Shown here: positions 45,002-52,852 of the stretch, piece after piece
How positions within the stretch are numbered: position 1 is the stretch's first letter
Layout of the letters: each line of letters starts with the position of its first letter
Assembly (NCBI RefSeq): GCF_000372745.1
Contig: NZ_KB889675.1
Span: 142,388 to 206,387 of the forward strand
Direction of reading: 5' to 3'
Source: Embleya scabrispora DSM 41855
Lineage (GTDB): Bacteria; Actinomycetota; Actinomycetes; Streptomycetales; Streptomycetaceae
Length of the DNA stretch: 64,000 bases
Notes under the pieces: model-generated
The model's database searches: none
Told to the model about the DNA's origin: nothing
What the model saw: the letters and a program-made list of their open reading frames with translations, nothing else
Translations under genes and position numbers: made by a program

Positions 45002-45032
45002 TTGTCCGAGGTGGACGACACGCCAGTATCCT
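45002..45032 (+). promoter_or_regulatory. Promoter for a leaderless DUF4191 transcript
   Basis: TTGTCC (45002-45007), 19-nt spacer, TATCCT (45027-45032), which is exactly -12 to -7 relative to ATG 45039. Confidence 0.65.
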
Positions 45033-45038
45033 TTTCAC

Positions 45039-45725
45039 ATGGCGAGCAAGGAACCATCCGAGAAGAGCGGCCGGCTGAAGCAGATCCGGCTCGCCTACCA
45101 GCAGACGAAGAAGGCCGATCCGTGGGTCGGCTTGATTGTGGCGGCCTGGGGTCTGGGCGTATTCGCAGTACTCCTGGCCATCGGCTTCTGGTGGGGACAT
45201 CCGATCTACCTGGGCATCTTCGGTGCCCTCGTGGGTCTGCTCGCGGCGGCCTTCATCTTCGGACGACGGGCCGAGAAGTCGGTGCTCGGCCAGATGGAGG
45301 GCCAGCCCGGCGCCGCGTTGGCGGTCATGCAGTCACTCAAGCGTGGCTGGGTCGTGACCCCCACCGTGGCCATCACCCGCCAGCAGGATGTCGTCCACCG
45401 CGCCGTGGGTCGCCCCGGCATCATCCTGGTGGGCGAGGGCCAGCCCGGTCGCGTGGCGCGACTGCTGGCCGATGAGAAGAAGCGTATGTCCCGCCTGGTG
45501 GCGAGCACCGCGGTGCACACGATCATCGTCGGCAACGACGAGGGTCAGGTCCCGCTGCTCAAGCTGCAACGGCACATCATGAAGCTGGCGCCGACCATGG
45601 CCAAGCCCGAGGTCGCGGTGGTCAACGACCGCCTGCGTGCGGTCGGCGACCTGATGAAGAACATGCCGGTGCCCAAGGGCCCGATGCCGAAGGGCGCGCG
45701 CATGCCGCGCGGCCCGCGCGGCTGA
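45039..45725 (+). CDS. DUF4191 integral membrane protein
   Basis: 228 aa. A basic N-terminus (SGRLKQIRLAYQQTKKADP) precedes two helices (about 29-49 and 56-74). A cytoplasmic alpha/beta domain (about 78-200) and a basic Pro/Gly tail (KGPMPKGARMPRGPRG) follow. This is DUF4191, conserved in actinobacteria next to lipA/lipB and glnA, of unknown function. ATG 45039 has no ribosome site but an ideally placed -10 box. Confidence 0.88.
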   Translation: MASKEPSEKSGRLKQIRLAYQQTKKADPWVGLIVAAWGLGVFAVLLAIGFWWGHPIYLGIFGALVGLLAAAFIFGRRAEKSVLGQMEGQPGAALAVMQSLKRGWVVTPTVAITRQQDVVHRAVGRPGIILVGEGQPGRVARLLADEKKRMSRLVASTAVHTIIVGNDEGQVPLLKLQRHIMKLAPTMAKPEVAVVNDRLRAVGDLMKNMPVPKGPMPKGARMPRGPRG

Positions 45726-45793
45726 CCCCCGCCCCCAACCGCGCACCCACCGCGCGCGACGCGGCAGCGACACCCCGTCCCCACCCGATCACG

Positions 45794-45830
45794 AGAGCGG
45801 CGGCGATCCGAACCGGATCGCCGCCGCTCT
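45794..45830. terminator. Bidirectional terminator between DUF4191 and RDD genes
   Basis: Perfect 16-bp arms (45794-45809, 45815-45830; core AGCGGCGGCGATCC), loop GAACC, then TTCTGTT on the + strand. Confidence 0.88.
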
Positions 45831-45948
45831 TTCTGTTGTGTCGCGTCGCCGCTTGCGTTGCGGCGAGGTGTCATGGGGGCGGTGCGAGTCGTGGCGCCGC
45901 ACCCGTCGTGTTACGAACCACGCACGCACCACTGCGGTCCTCGCGTGC

Positions 45949-46407
45949 CTACGCACGCACCACGGCGGTACCGACCGCCTTGTCGTGGAACCCGCGCCCG
46001 TCCCGGTCGTAGATCGCCGGCGGGATCACCAGGCACAGCAGGAACGTGCGCACCACGACCGCGAGCGGCAACAGCGTGTCGCGGGTGACCGACACCACCC
46101 GGATGCCCATGACGCGCTTGCCGAAGGTCCAACCGATCGTGCTCACCAGGAGCAGGTTCTCGGCGGCGAACAGGGCGAGGGTTCCCCAGCTCGTCCCGGG
46201 GTCGTTGAGGTCGCCGCCGCCCAGGAAGGAAAGCGCGATGACGTAGCAGATGCCCCAGTCGATGAGCAGGGCGATCAGCCTGCGCCCGGTCGGCGCCAGA
46301 GAATTGGGTCCGTCCTCGGGCAGCCCGAGACGCTTGCCGCGGTAGCCGAAGTCTTCGCCCGCCGTCCCGGGGGCCTGGTTCCGCGATGCGGTCGTGTTCT
46401 CGTCCAC
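45949..46407 (-). CDS. RDD-family membrane protein
   Basis: 152 aa from GTG 46407. Three hydrophobic helices (about 45-62, 72-90 and 108-125) with the RDD-type start [13 protein letters not shown] and the motif [14 protein letters not shown] between them. RDD proteins are small membrane proteins of unclear role, some linked to ion transport. A GGAAGG touches the start codon and is too close to work; TACTTT at -12 to -7 suggests a leaderless mRNA. Divergent from glnA. Confidence 0.88.
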   Translation of the reverse strand: MDENTTASRNQAPGTAGEDFGYRGKRLGLPEDGPNSLAPTGRRLIALLIDWGICYVIALSFLGGGDLNDPGTSWGTLALFAAENLLLVSTIGWTFGKRVMGIRVVSVTRDTLLPLAVVVRTFLLCLVIPPAIYDRDGRGFHDKAVGTAVVRA

Positions 46408-46413
46408 CCTTCC

Positions 46414-46419
46414 AAAGTA
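46414..46419 (-). promoter_or_regulatory. -10 box for a leaderless RDD transcript
   Basis: TACTTT on the minus strand at -12 to -7 relative to GTG 46407. Confidence 0.6.
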
Positions 46420-46517
46420 GACGAGCCGGGCCGATTCACCCGCCCCGGGGTGTGCGTGAGCACGATGATCATGGGCATGCATCCAGGCAAGACGGGCTAG
46501 ACCGTACGGGTGTGTGC

Positions 46518-46555
46518 GTAACATCCCGGAAACACGAGGGACACCGACGGGAAAC
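46518..46555 (+). promoter_or_regulatory. glnA: Tandem GlnR box upstream of glnA
   Basis: GTAAC-n6-GAAAC-n6-GACAC-n6-GAAAC, a complete four-element GlnR site (consensus GTnAC-n6-GAAAC repeated). It lies just upstream of a -10 box, TACCTT at 46565-46570. GlnR is the actinobacterial nitrogen regulator and activates glnA in Streptomyces. Confidence 0.9.
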
Positions 46556-46564
46556 CGCTCCCGC

Positions 46565-46570
46565 CTACCT
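46565..46570 (+). promoter_or_regulatory. glnA: -10 box of glnA
   Basis: TACCTT, 9 nt after the GlnR site, giving a transcription start near 46577 and a leader of about 75 nt. Confidence 0.55.
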
Positions 46571-46652
46571 TCGAGGCCTAGTGGCCACCGGGGAGGAGGC
46601 CGCTCCCCGCGAACGCAACTACCCGCGCCTGGCGCCGGGTCGAGGAGGATTG

Positions 46653-48062
46653 ATGTTCAACAACGCCGAAGAGGTGTCGCGATACATCGCCGACAACGAC
46701 GTCAAGTTCGTCGACGTTCGTTTTTGCGACCTGCCTGGCGTGATGCAGCACTTCACGGTCCCGGCGAAGACGTTCGACCCGAGTGAGACGCTGGCGTTCG
46801 ACGGATCCTCGATCCGCGGCTTCCAGGCGATCCACGAGTCGGACATGGCCCTTCGCCCCGACCTGTCCACGGCGCGGCTCGACCCGTTCCGCAAGGACAA
46901 GACGCTCAACATCAACTTCTTCATCCACGACCCGCTGACGGATGAGGAGTACAGCCGCGACCCGCGCAACGTCGCGAAGAAGGCCGAGCGCTACCTCGCC
47001 GGCACCGGCATCGCCGACACGGCGTACTTCGGCCCCGAGGCCGAGTTCTACGTGTTCGACAGCGTGCGCTTCTCGACCGGCGCGAACGAGTCCTTCTACC
47101 ACATCGATTCCGAGGCGGGCGCCTGGAACACCGGTGCGGAGGAGAACAACCGCGGCTACAAGGTCCGCTACAAGGGTGGCTACTTCCCCACCCCGCCGGT
47201 CGACCACTTCGCCGACCTGCGCGCGGAGATCTCCCTGGAGCTCGAGGCCGCGGGCCTGGAGATCGAGCGCCAGCACCACGAGGTGGGCACCGCCGGCCAG
47301 GCCGAGATCAACTACAAGTTCAACACGCTGCTGGCCGCGGCCGACGACCTGATGCTGTTCAAGTACATCGTCAAGAACGTCGCGTGGCGCAACGGCAAGA
47401 CCGCGACCTTCATGCCGAAGCCGATCTTCGGTGACAACGGCTCGGGCATGCACTGCCACATGTCGCTGTGGACCGACGGCTCGCCGCTGTTCTACGACGA
47501 GCAGGGCTACGCGGGCCTGTCCGACACCGCCCGCTACTTCATCGGCGGCCTGCTCAAGCACGCCCCGTCGCTGCTCGCCTTCACCAACCCGACGGTGAAC
47601 TCGTACCACCGCCTGGTCCCGGGCTTCGAGGCGCCGGTCAACCTGGTCTACTCGCAGCGCAACCGCTCGGCCTGCATCCGTATCCCGATCACGGGCAGCA
47701 ACCCGAAGGCCAAGCGCGTCGAGTTCCGCGTCCCGGACCCGTCGGCCAACCCGTACCTGGCCTTCGCCGCCCAGCTGATGGCCGGCCTCGACGGCATCAA
47801 GAACAAGATCGAGCCGCTCGAGCCCGTCGACAAGGACCTGTACGAACTGGCCCCCGACGAGCACCAGGCCGTCCCCCAGGTCCCCGGCACCCTCGCCGAG
47901 GTCCTCGACGCCCTCGAAGCCGACCACGAGTACCTCCTCGAAGGCGGCGTCTTCACCCAGGACCTGATCGACACCTGGATCGAATACAAGCGCACCAAGG
48001 AAATCGACCCGGTCCGCCTCCGCCCCCACCCCCACGAGTTCGAGCTCTACTTCGACATTTAA
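46653..48062 (+). CDS. glnA: Glutamine synthetase type I (GSI-beta)
   Basis: 469 aa. Forms glutamine from glutamate, ammonia and ATP as a dodecamer. Landmarks are FDGSSIRGF, the ATP-site segment containing [11 protein letters not shown], and [14 protein letters not shown]-like [18 protein letters not shown]. The adenylylation Tyr is Y397 in KDLYELAP, the canonical position, so GlnE in this window can switch it off. ATG 46653 follows GAGGAGG. The upstream GlnR box gives nitrogen control. The gene is followed by an accessory island. Confidence 0.97.
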   Translation: MFNNAEEVSRYIADNDVKFVDVRFCDLPGVMQHFTVPAKTFDPSETLAFDGSSIRGFQAIHESDMALRPDLSTARLDPFRKDKTLNINFFIHDPLTDEEYSRDPRNVAKKAERYLAGTGIADTAYFGPEAEFYVFDSVRFSTGANESFYHIDSEAGAWNTGAEENNRGYKVRYKGGYFPTPPVDHFADLRAEISLELEAAGLEIERQHHEVGTAGQAEINYKFNTLLAAADDLMLFKYIVKNVAWRNGKTATFMPKPIFGDNGSGMHCHMSLWTDGSPLFYDEQGYAGLSDTARYFIGGLLKHAPSLLAFTNPTVNSYHRLVPGFEAPVNLVYSQRNRSACIRIPITGSNPKAKRVEFRVPDPSANPYLAFAAQLMAGLDGIKNKIEPLEPVDKDLYELAPDEHQAVPQVPGTLAEVLDALEADHEYLLEGGVFTQDLIDTWIEYKRTKEIDPVRLRPHPHEFELYFDI

Positions 48063-48117
48063 GTCGCGATAGCGCTGACCTGCGGGTTCATCCCTTAAGC
48101 GGCCTGAGAAGGCACAA

Positions 48118-48202
48118 CGAGGGCACTCCCCCGAAGAACAAGGCCGTCGACCGCTGCTTCAAGAGCGCGGTCGACGGCCTTCTTCGTGCGCTCCTCGCCG
48201 GC
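48118..48202 (+). repeat. 85-bp direct repeat, copy 1
   Basis: Identical at 84 of 85 positions to 49350-49434 (A/C difference in CTTCAAGAGC). This copy is the last 28 or so codons of the integrase remnant and carries a 15-bp-stem hairpin. Confidence 0.92.
48140..48181 (+). terminator. Hairpin inside repeat copy 1, downstream of glnA
   Basis: 15-bp arms AAGGCCGTCGACCGC and complement (48140-48154, 48167-48181). It could end glnA transcription as well as that of the integrase remnant. Confidence 0.6.
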
Positions 48203-48775
48203 AGGCATGAGGTGGGTGTGGATCCGGAGGGTGAAGCCGGGGTCGGCATGCCCGAGGTACTCGGCGAGCGCCCGGATGTTCTCACGCGCGTCGAGCACGA
48301 GGCCGGCGTAGTGGTGCCGGAGCGCGTGCATCCCCTCGCTGCGGGACTCCGCGTACAGCTCGCCCTCGTCCGGCGTCCCGATGACGCCGGACTTGGCGAG
48401 GGCGGGCTTCCGGATGTTCGGGTTGAAGCGCGAGTTTGGTTGATGTCCTTCTCGGCCGGGCCGAAGATCTCACCTGTCGAAGCCCATAACCGGCCCCGAT
48501 GATGGCCGTGCAGCGTAGGCGACGGGAAGTGCCGCGACGACTTCGAGGACGCGCTGTGAGAACCACGGCTCGATCGGGGGCTTGGTGTTCTTGGGTAGGC
48601 GGACGGAACCGGCGCCGCACGGGTTCTTGGCGATGACGCCGTCGTCCATGGCCGCGACGAGGATGGCCGAGAGGTCGTGCACAGAAGGTCGACGGCGGCT
48701 GGCCCCAGTCCGCTTGAGGCCGGCCACCGCCACATACCCACGAGGGCCCGATCCGGCGGATCGGGGCCGCCGCGC

Positions 48776-48997
48776 CTACAACTCCCCGGCGAGGAAACCG
48801 GCGCGAGTCGCCGCCCATTCGGCGGCGGTGAAACGCAGGTCACCCCGGCCGGGGTTCTTCGAGTCGCGCACCGCCTTGCCCCCTCCGGGCAGGTCGGTGA
48901 CCTCGAAGCACTCGCCCTCCCCGGCACTGGCCGACGACTTGTGCCACGTCGCGGCCGTCAAATCGTGCGCGTACAGGTCCGTCTTGCGATCGTTCAC
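48776..48997 (-). CDS. DUF397 protein (73 aa)
   Basis: Typical DUF397 sequence: TAATWHKSSASAGEGECFEVTDLPGGGKAVRDSKNPG, shown in part as WHKSSASAGEGECFEV and VRDSKNPG. These small proteins are normally encoded right after an HTH/DUF5753 regulator and work with it (BldB-like or antitoxin-like roles have been proposed). Here the GTG start overlaps the stop of a truncated regulator (GTGA, 48994-48997). The DUF397 gene itself looks intact, so it is an orphan of a broken pair. Confidence 0.85.
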   Translation of the reverse strand: MNDRKTDLYAHDLTAATWHKSSASAGEGECFEVTDLPGGGKAVRDSKNPGRGDLRFTAAEWAATRAGFLAGEL

Positions 48998-49338
48998 GTG
49001 CGTCTTCCTTCTTCCATCCGGGCGATCAATGCCAGCGAATCATCGGTCGACAGAGCCGCCGCGACGATCCGTTCGAAGGCGTCGGCGAAGATCCTCACCC
49101 CGTCCGCCTCCTCCACGTACGACGATCCCAGCAAGTTCTCCACCTGGACGACCCCAGGGGGCAGACCGGGAAAGCCGATCAGGTTGAACCCGCCCGCACC
49201 GCCCGGATGCGGGGTGGCGTCCAAGCGTCGGACACCACAGGGCCCGGGAGACGGCGGTACGGCGGCCGTGATCGGGGACAACTCGACTCTCACTACAGGA
49301 AGGCGTCCTCCGTCGAAGGCAGGGCACGAGCAGGGCAC
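48994..49338 (-). pseudogene. C-terminal remnant of an HTH/DUF5753 regulator
   Basis: The readable part is the end of a DUF5753 domain: HPGGAGGFNLIGFPGLPPGV, then VQVENLLGSSYVEEADGVR and ERIVAAALSTDDSLALIARMEE. The N-terminal helix-turn-helix and most of DUF5753 (about 200 residues) are missing. The loss point lies close to repeat copy 2 (49350), which suggests that the event that placed the repeat truncated the gene. Sequence before VRRLDATPHPGG is not recognisable as the family. Confidence 0.75.
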
Positions 49339-49349
49339 ACCAGGCCCAC

Positions 49350-49434
49350 CGAGGGCACTCCCCCGAAGAACAAGGCCGTCGACCGCTGCTTCCAGAGCGC
49401 GGTCGACGGCCTTCTTCGTGCGCTCCTCGCCGGC
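49350..49434 (+). repeat. 85-bp direct repeat, copy 2
   Basis: Second copy of 48118-48202, same orientation, 1,232 bp away. Here it is not attached to the rest of an integrase. Its hairpin arms are 49372-49386 and 49399-49413. Confidence 0.92.
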
Positions 49435-49496
49435 GGTTGCAGCCGGAGGCGCCCGGTGGGTGGGCTCGGTGGCCGCGGCGCGGGGAGACTGGGGGC

Positions 49497-50357
49497 GTGG
49501 CGAGCTTCGATGGGATTCGGTGCGGGGGCGGCGCGGGTGGGCGCTGGGAGGCTGCCATCGGGCGACCCGACCTCGGGCTCGGCGGCCTGGTGGTCGGCTA
49601 CCGGGGGTTCTGCGAGTCCGCGGGTGGGCCCGTCGTGCGGCGGGAGTTGCCGGCGTCGGGCTTGGTGTTGTTGATCAGTCTCGGGGAGCCGCTGTCGTTG
49701 GTTCGGGGCGGGCGGGGTGGGGCGGCGGCCGCGGCGGCGTTGGTGGGGGTCGGGCGGGAAGGTGTCGAGGCGGCGCACGGGGGCGCTCAGCGCGTGTTGG
49801 AGGTGCGGCTTTCGCCGTTGGCGGCGGGGGTCTGTTTCGGCGTACCGGCGAGCGAGTTGGCCGAGTCGGTGGTGGATGTGGCCGAGTTCTGGCCGGATGC
49901 GGGCGAGCTGGTCGAGCTGCTGCGTGGGGATTCGGGGTGGGCGGAGCGGTTCGAGCGCATCGAGGCGATCCTGGGCGCGCGGGCCGAGCGGGGGCGTGCG
50001 GCCGATCCGGTGTTGGCCGGGTCGTGGCGGCAGGTGACGGACCGTCGCGGCGATCTCGGGATCGGCGTATTGCACGAGCAGACCGGGTGGAGTCGCAAAC
50101 GGTTGGCGCAGCGATTTCGGGCCGAGATCGGGTTGCCGCCGAAGGCGATGGCCAACCTGGTGCGGTTCGAGCACGCCGTGGGCCTGCTCCGCTGTCCCAA
50201 CGTGGGGTCCCTCGCCGAGGTGGCGCTGCGCTGCGGGTATTACGACCAGGCCCACCTCAATCGAGAGTTCAAGGAGTACGCCGGCTGTACGCCGACCGCG
50301 TTCCTCGACGGCCTGGACAACGATGCCTCGGGAGCGGCCATGGCCGCCGCCGGCTGA
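49497..50357 (+). CDS. AraC-family transcriptional regulator
   Basis: 286 aa from GTG 49497. The C-terminal half (about 195-280) has two helix-turn-helix units: the first around GVLHEQTGWSRKRLAQRFRAEIG, of which RKRLAQRFRAEIG is the recognition part, and the second LAEVALRCGYYDQAHLNREFKEYAG. The N-terminal part (1 to about 150) is a cupin-like sensor region, Gly- and Val-rich with unusually high G at silent sites. The start lies 62 nt after repeat copy 2. The next gene, a VOC protein, is its likely target. Confidence 0.88.
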   Translation: MASFDGIRCGGGAGGRWEAAIGRPDLGLGGLVVGYRGFCESAGGPVVRRELPASGLVLLISLGEPLSLVRGGRGGAAAAAALVGVGREGVEAAHGGAQRVLEVRLSPLAAGVCFGVPASELAESVVDVAEFWPDAGELVELLRGDSGWAERFERIEAILGARAERGRAADPVLAGSWRQVTDRRGDLGIGVLHEQTGWSRKRLAQRFRAEIGLPPKAMANLVRFEHAVGLLRCPNVGSLAEVALRCGYYDQAHLNREFKEYAGCTPTAFLDGLDNDASGAAMAAAG

Positions 50358-50520
50358 CGGCGCCTCGACGGGACTCGCCGAAGAACCACGAGGGGTGACG
50401 GCGCCCCACCCCGTATCAGGGCCGAGCGGCTCGGCAGCGGCCGCCGGCCCAAATATCCAAGACCGTGACATGTCGGCCGCCTACCGTCGAGGAATCATCC
50501 ATCGACACGCGGGAGTTGTC

Positions 50521-50862
50521 ATGCACGGCGAGCCGACCTTTTTCGAGATCGGCGTCCCGGACCCGGTCCGGGCGCAAACCTTCTTCGGCCGGCTGTTCGA
50601 TTGGCAGTTCCCGCCGACCGGGGAGCCGGGCCAGGTCTCGATCGGGACGCCGACCGGCAGGGGCGGGCTGCACGGTCGGGACCCGTCGAAGTCCATCACG
50701 ATGTTCTTCGCGGTGGACGACATCGAGGCGTCCGTCGGGCTCGTCCGCGAGTTGGGCGGTACGGCGGAGGATGCCCGCCCGGAGGAACCGGGTTTCGGAC
50801 GGTTCGCCCTGTGCTCCGACGACCAGGGCGTGCCGTTCGGATTGCACCAGGTCGGCGGCTGA
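50521..50862 (+). CDS. VOC-family (glyoxalase/dioxygenase fold) protein
   Basis: 113 aa. Starts MHGEPTFFEIGVPDPVRAQTFFGRLFDW, typical of the first beta-alpha module of vicinal-oxygen-chelate proteins; the second module holds MFFAVDDIEASVGLVRELGG and ends PFGLHQVGG. A single pair of modules would dimerise to build the metal site. Potential ligands are His and Glu residues near the start and Glu/His near the end. ATG 50521 follows GGGAG. Probably regulated by the upstream AraC protein. Confidence 0.85.
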   Translation: MHGEPTFFEIGVPDPVRAQTFFGRLFDWQFPPTGEPGQVSIGTPTGRGGLHGRDPSKSITMFFAVDDIEASVGLVRELGGTAEDARPEEPGFGRFALCSDDQGVPFGLHQVGG

Positions 50863-50885
50863 CCGACCACACTCGCCCCACCCCC

Positions 50886-50927
50886 AACGGCCCTGCCCCC
50901 GCATTCGACCGCAGGGGCAGGGCCGTT
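50886..50927 (+). terminator. Terminator after the VOC gene
   Basis: 14-bp arms AACGGCCCTGCCCC and complement (50886-50899, 50914-50927), followed by TCTTTG. Confidence 0.82.
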
Positions 50928-50952
50928 TCTTTGCCGCAGCCCGGCAGGCCGG

Positions 50953-51041
50953 ATACCCCTGTGAGGTATTTTCCCTCAAACCCTGGCGCCTGATACCCCC
51001 CTAGGGTATGTTCCTGATCGCTCGATACCCCCCACGCGTAT
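50953..51041 (+). promoter_or_regulatory. Three CsoR-like ATACCC...GTAT palindromes upstream of the MFS gene
   Basis: ATACCCCTGTGAGGTAT (50953-50969), ATACCCCCCTAGGGTAT (50993-51009) and ATACCCCCCACGCGTAT (51025-51041). All are 17 bp with fixed ends ATACCCC and GTAT. The form matches sites of the CsoR/RcnR/FrmR repressor family. The last ends 16 nt before the MFS start codon. Confidence 0.75.
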
Positions 51042-51057
51042 CCACGGAGTGATCGCC

Positions 51058-52530
51058 ATGTCCCAACCCCAGGCCCGACCCAACCCCGACCCACGCCGGT
51101 GGTCCGCGCTCGCGCTCATCGCGCTCGCCCAGTTCATGGTCATCATGGACACGTCGATCATCGGCGTGGCGCTGCCCGAGATGCGCACCGACCTCGGCTT
51201 CTCGCAGGAGAACCTGTCCTGGGTCTTCAACGCCTATGTGGTCGCCTTCGGCGGCCTGCTGCTGCTCGGCGGGCGGCTGTCCGACCTCTTCGGCGCCAAG
51301 CGCGTGTTCGCCGCCGGCTGGGCCGTCCTGGGCGCGGGCTCACTCGCCGCCGGTCTCGCGGGCCAGGTCTGGGTCGAACTCGCCGGCCGCGCCGTCCAGG
51401 GCGTCGGCGCCGCGCTGATCGCACCCTCCGCCCTGACCTTGTTGATGATGCTCTTCGGCGGCAACCCCAAGGAACTCACCAAGGCGTTCGCGCTGTACGG
51501 CGCCGCGGCTCCCGCCGGTGGCACGGCCGGCGTCTTCCTCGGCGGCCTGATCACCGAATACGCGAGCTGGCCGTGGGTCTTCTACATCAACATCCCGGTC
51601 GCGATCCTCGCCCTCGTCGCCACCCCGGCGCTGATGCCCGACGCCCCCGCCCGCCGCGGCGGCATCGACGTCCTCGGCGCGATCACCGTCACGGCCGGCC
51701 TCGGCACCGTCGTCTACGCCGTCGTCCGGGCTCCCGAAACCGGCTGGGCCTCGGCCGAGACGCTCCTCGTGATCGCCGCCGGCATCGCCCTCACCGCACT
51801 GTTCCTGCTGCTCCAGGACAGGCGGGCCGAGCCGCTGATGCCGTTGCGCATCCTGCGTACGCCGGGCCTCGCCGGGGCCAACCTCGCCCAGTTGCTGATG
51901 GCCGGCGCCTGGATCCCGATGTGGTTCTTCCTCAACCTCTACCTCCAGCAGGTCCTCGGCCTCGGTGCCTTCGCCTCCGGCTCCGCACTGCTGCCGATGA
52001 CCGTCGCCATCATGGTGATGATGATCGTGCTCGCCCCGCGCCTGATCGCCCGCTTCGGCCCCGCCCCGCTCGTGGTCACCGGTCTCGCGGCGCTCGCCGG
52101 CGGCATGTTGTGGTTGTCCTTCGTCCGCTCCGACGGCAACTACTGGGTCGACGTGCTGCCCGCCTCCCTGCTCGCCGCCACCGGCATGGCCCTCGCCTTC
52201 ATCCCCTCGCTGGGCACCGCCATCTCCAGCGCCCGTCCCGAGGAGGGCGGCCTCGCCTCCGGCATCGTCAACACCAGCTACCAGATCGGCTCGGCCCTGG
52301 GCCTGGCCGCGATGACCGCCGTCGCCGCGGCGCACGGCGCCCGGGAGGTCGGCGACCCGGCCGCGCTCACCGACGGCTTCTCCGCCGCCTTCCTCGGCGC
52401 CGCCGCGATCGCCGCCGCCGGCGCCCTGATCTCTGCCGTCACCCTGCGCAAGCCCACGACCACCGCACCCGCATCGGGCACGGCCACGACCCCCGTCGAC
52501 CGGCCCTCCGACTCGCTTCCGACCACCTGA
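51058..52530 (+). CDS. MFS drug-export protein (DHA2, 14-helix, EmrB/QacA type)
   Basis: 490 aa. About 14 hydrophobic helices. Motif A is GGRLSDLFGAKRVF between helices 2 and 3; WVFNAYVVAFGGLLLLGG and the motif C-like GAAAPAGGTAGVFLGG are also present. The family exports drugs and other amphiphilic compounds by proton antiport. ATG 51058 follows GGAG at 8 nt. Three CsoR-like palindromes upstream suggest induction by metal, sulfide or aldehyde through a CsoR-family repressor that is not encoded in this window. Confidence 0.92.
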   Translation: MSQPQARPNPDPRRWSALALIALAQFMVIMDTSIIGVALPEMRTDLGFSQENLSWVFNAYVVAFGGLLLLGGRLSDLFGAKRVFAAGWAVLGAGSLAAGLAGQVWVELAGRAVQGVGAALIAPSALTLLMMLFGGNPKELTKAFALYGAAAPAGGTAGVFLGGLITEYASWPWVFYINIPVAILALVATPALMPDAPARRGGIDVLGAITVTAGLGTVVYAVVRAPETGWASAETLLVIAAGIALTALFLLLQDRRAEPLMPLRILRTPGLAGANLAQLLMAGAWIPMWFFLNLYLQQVLGLGAFASGSALLPMTVAIMVMMIVLAPRLIARFGPAPLVVTGLAALAGGMLWLSFVRSDGNYWVDVLPASLLAATGMALAFIPSLGTAISSARPEEGGLASGIVNTSYQIGSALGLAAMTAVAAAHGAREVGDPAALTDGFSAAFLGAAAIAAAGALISAVTLRKPTTTAPASGTATTPVDRPSDSLPTT

Positions 52531-52624
52531 CGCCGGCCTGCCTTCGAGTGCGTCGCCATCCGCGGGATCGGCCGAACCACCCGGGTCGGCGACAGCGCCG
52601 ACCGCACCCCGCCCACCACGCACC

Positions 52625-52659
52625 GTGCCGCCTTCTCGACCGAATCGAGAGGGCGGCAC
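52625..52659 (+). terminator. Terminator downstream of the MFS gene
   Basis: 15-bp arms with one T-G wobble (52625-52639, 52645-52659; GTGCCGCCTTCTCGA), loop CCGAA, then TCGTT. The rest of the 322-nt gap to the PAP2 gene shows no gene. Confidence 0.8.
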
Positions 52660-52852
52660 TCGTTCGCGTGTCGACCGAGGTGCCGTCCAGCGGGTGTCGC
52701 GCCGTTCCTCCCCCGCCCGCCCCGAGCCTCCGTCACCTCGCGAAACCCCGCCTGGATACGTCCCGATTCCTCCCCCCGGAGAAGGAGAAGATCACCCGCG
52801 GATGGCCCTACAGGGTGATCGGCGAAGGGAAGGGCTCTGGCAGACTTGACCC

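Larger units (their letters stand above)
48095..48733 (-). pseudogene. Decayed tyrosine-recombinase (phage/ICE integrase) gene
   Basis: Integrase sequence is spread over three frames. SVHDLSAILVAAMDDGVIAKNPCGAG marks the core-binding part (to about 48515). A frameshift near 48507-48513 leads to AIIGAGYGLRQ, and a lost G near 48473-48476 leads to GEIFGPAEKDIN. A deletion of roughly 100 codons near 48435 then joins FNPNIRKPALAKSGVIGTPDEGE. The box HALRHHYA (HxxR) remains, but the catalytic Tyr in RIYTHLMP-type motifs is His here (RIHTHLMP, codon 48218-48220). The N-terminus is missing. It cannot encode an active enzyme. Confidence 0.85.

Noticed and set aside
49372-49413. Hairpin of repeat copy 2 as a terminator for the AraC gene
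   Set aside because: It lies upstream of the AraC gene, so it cannot end that transcript; it is explained by the duplicated 85-bp repeat.
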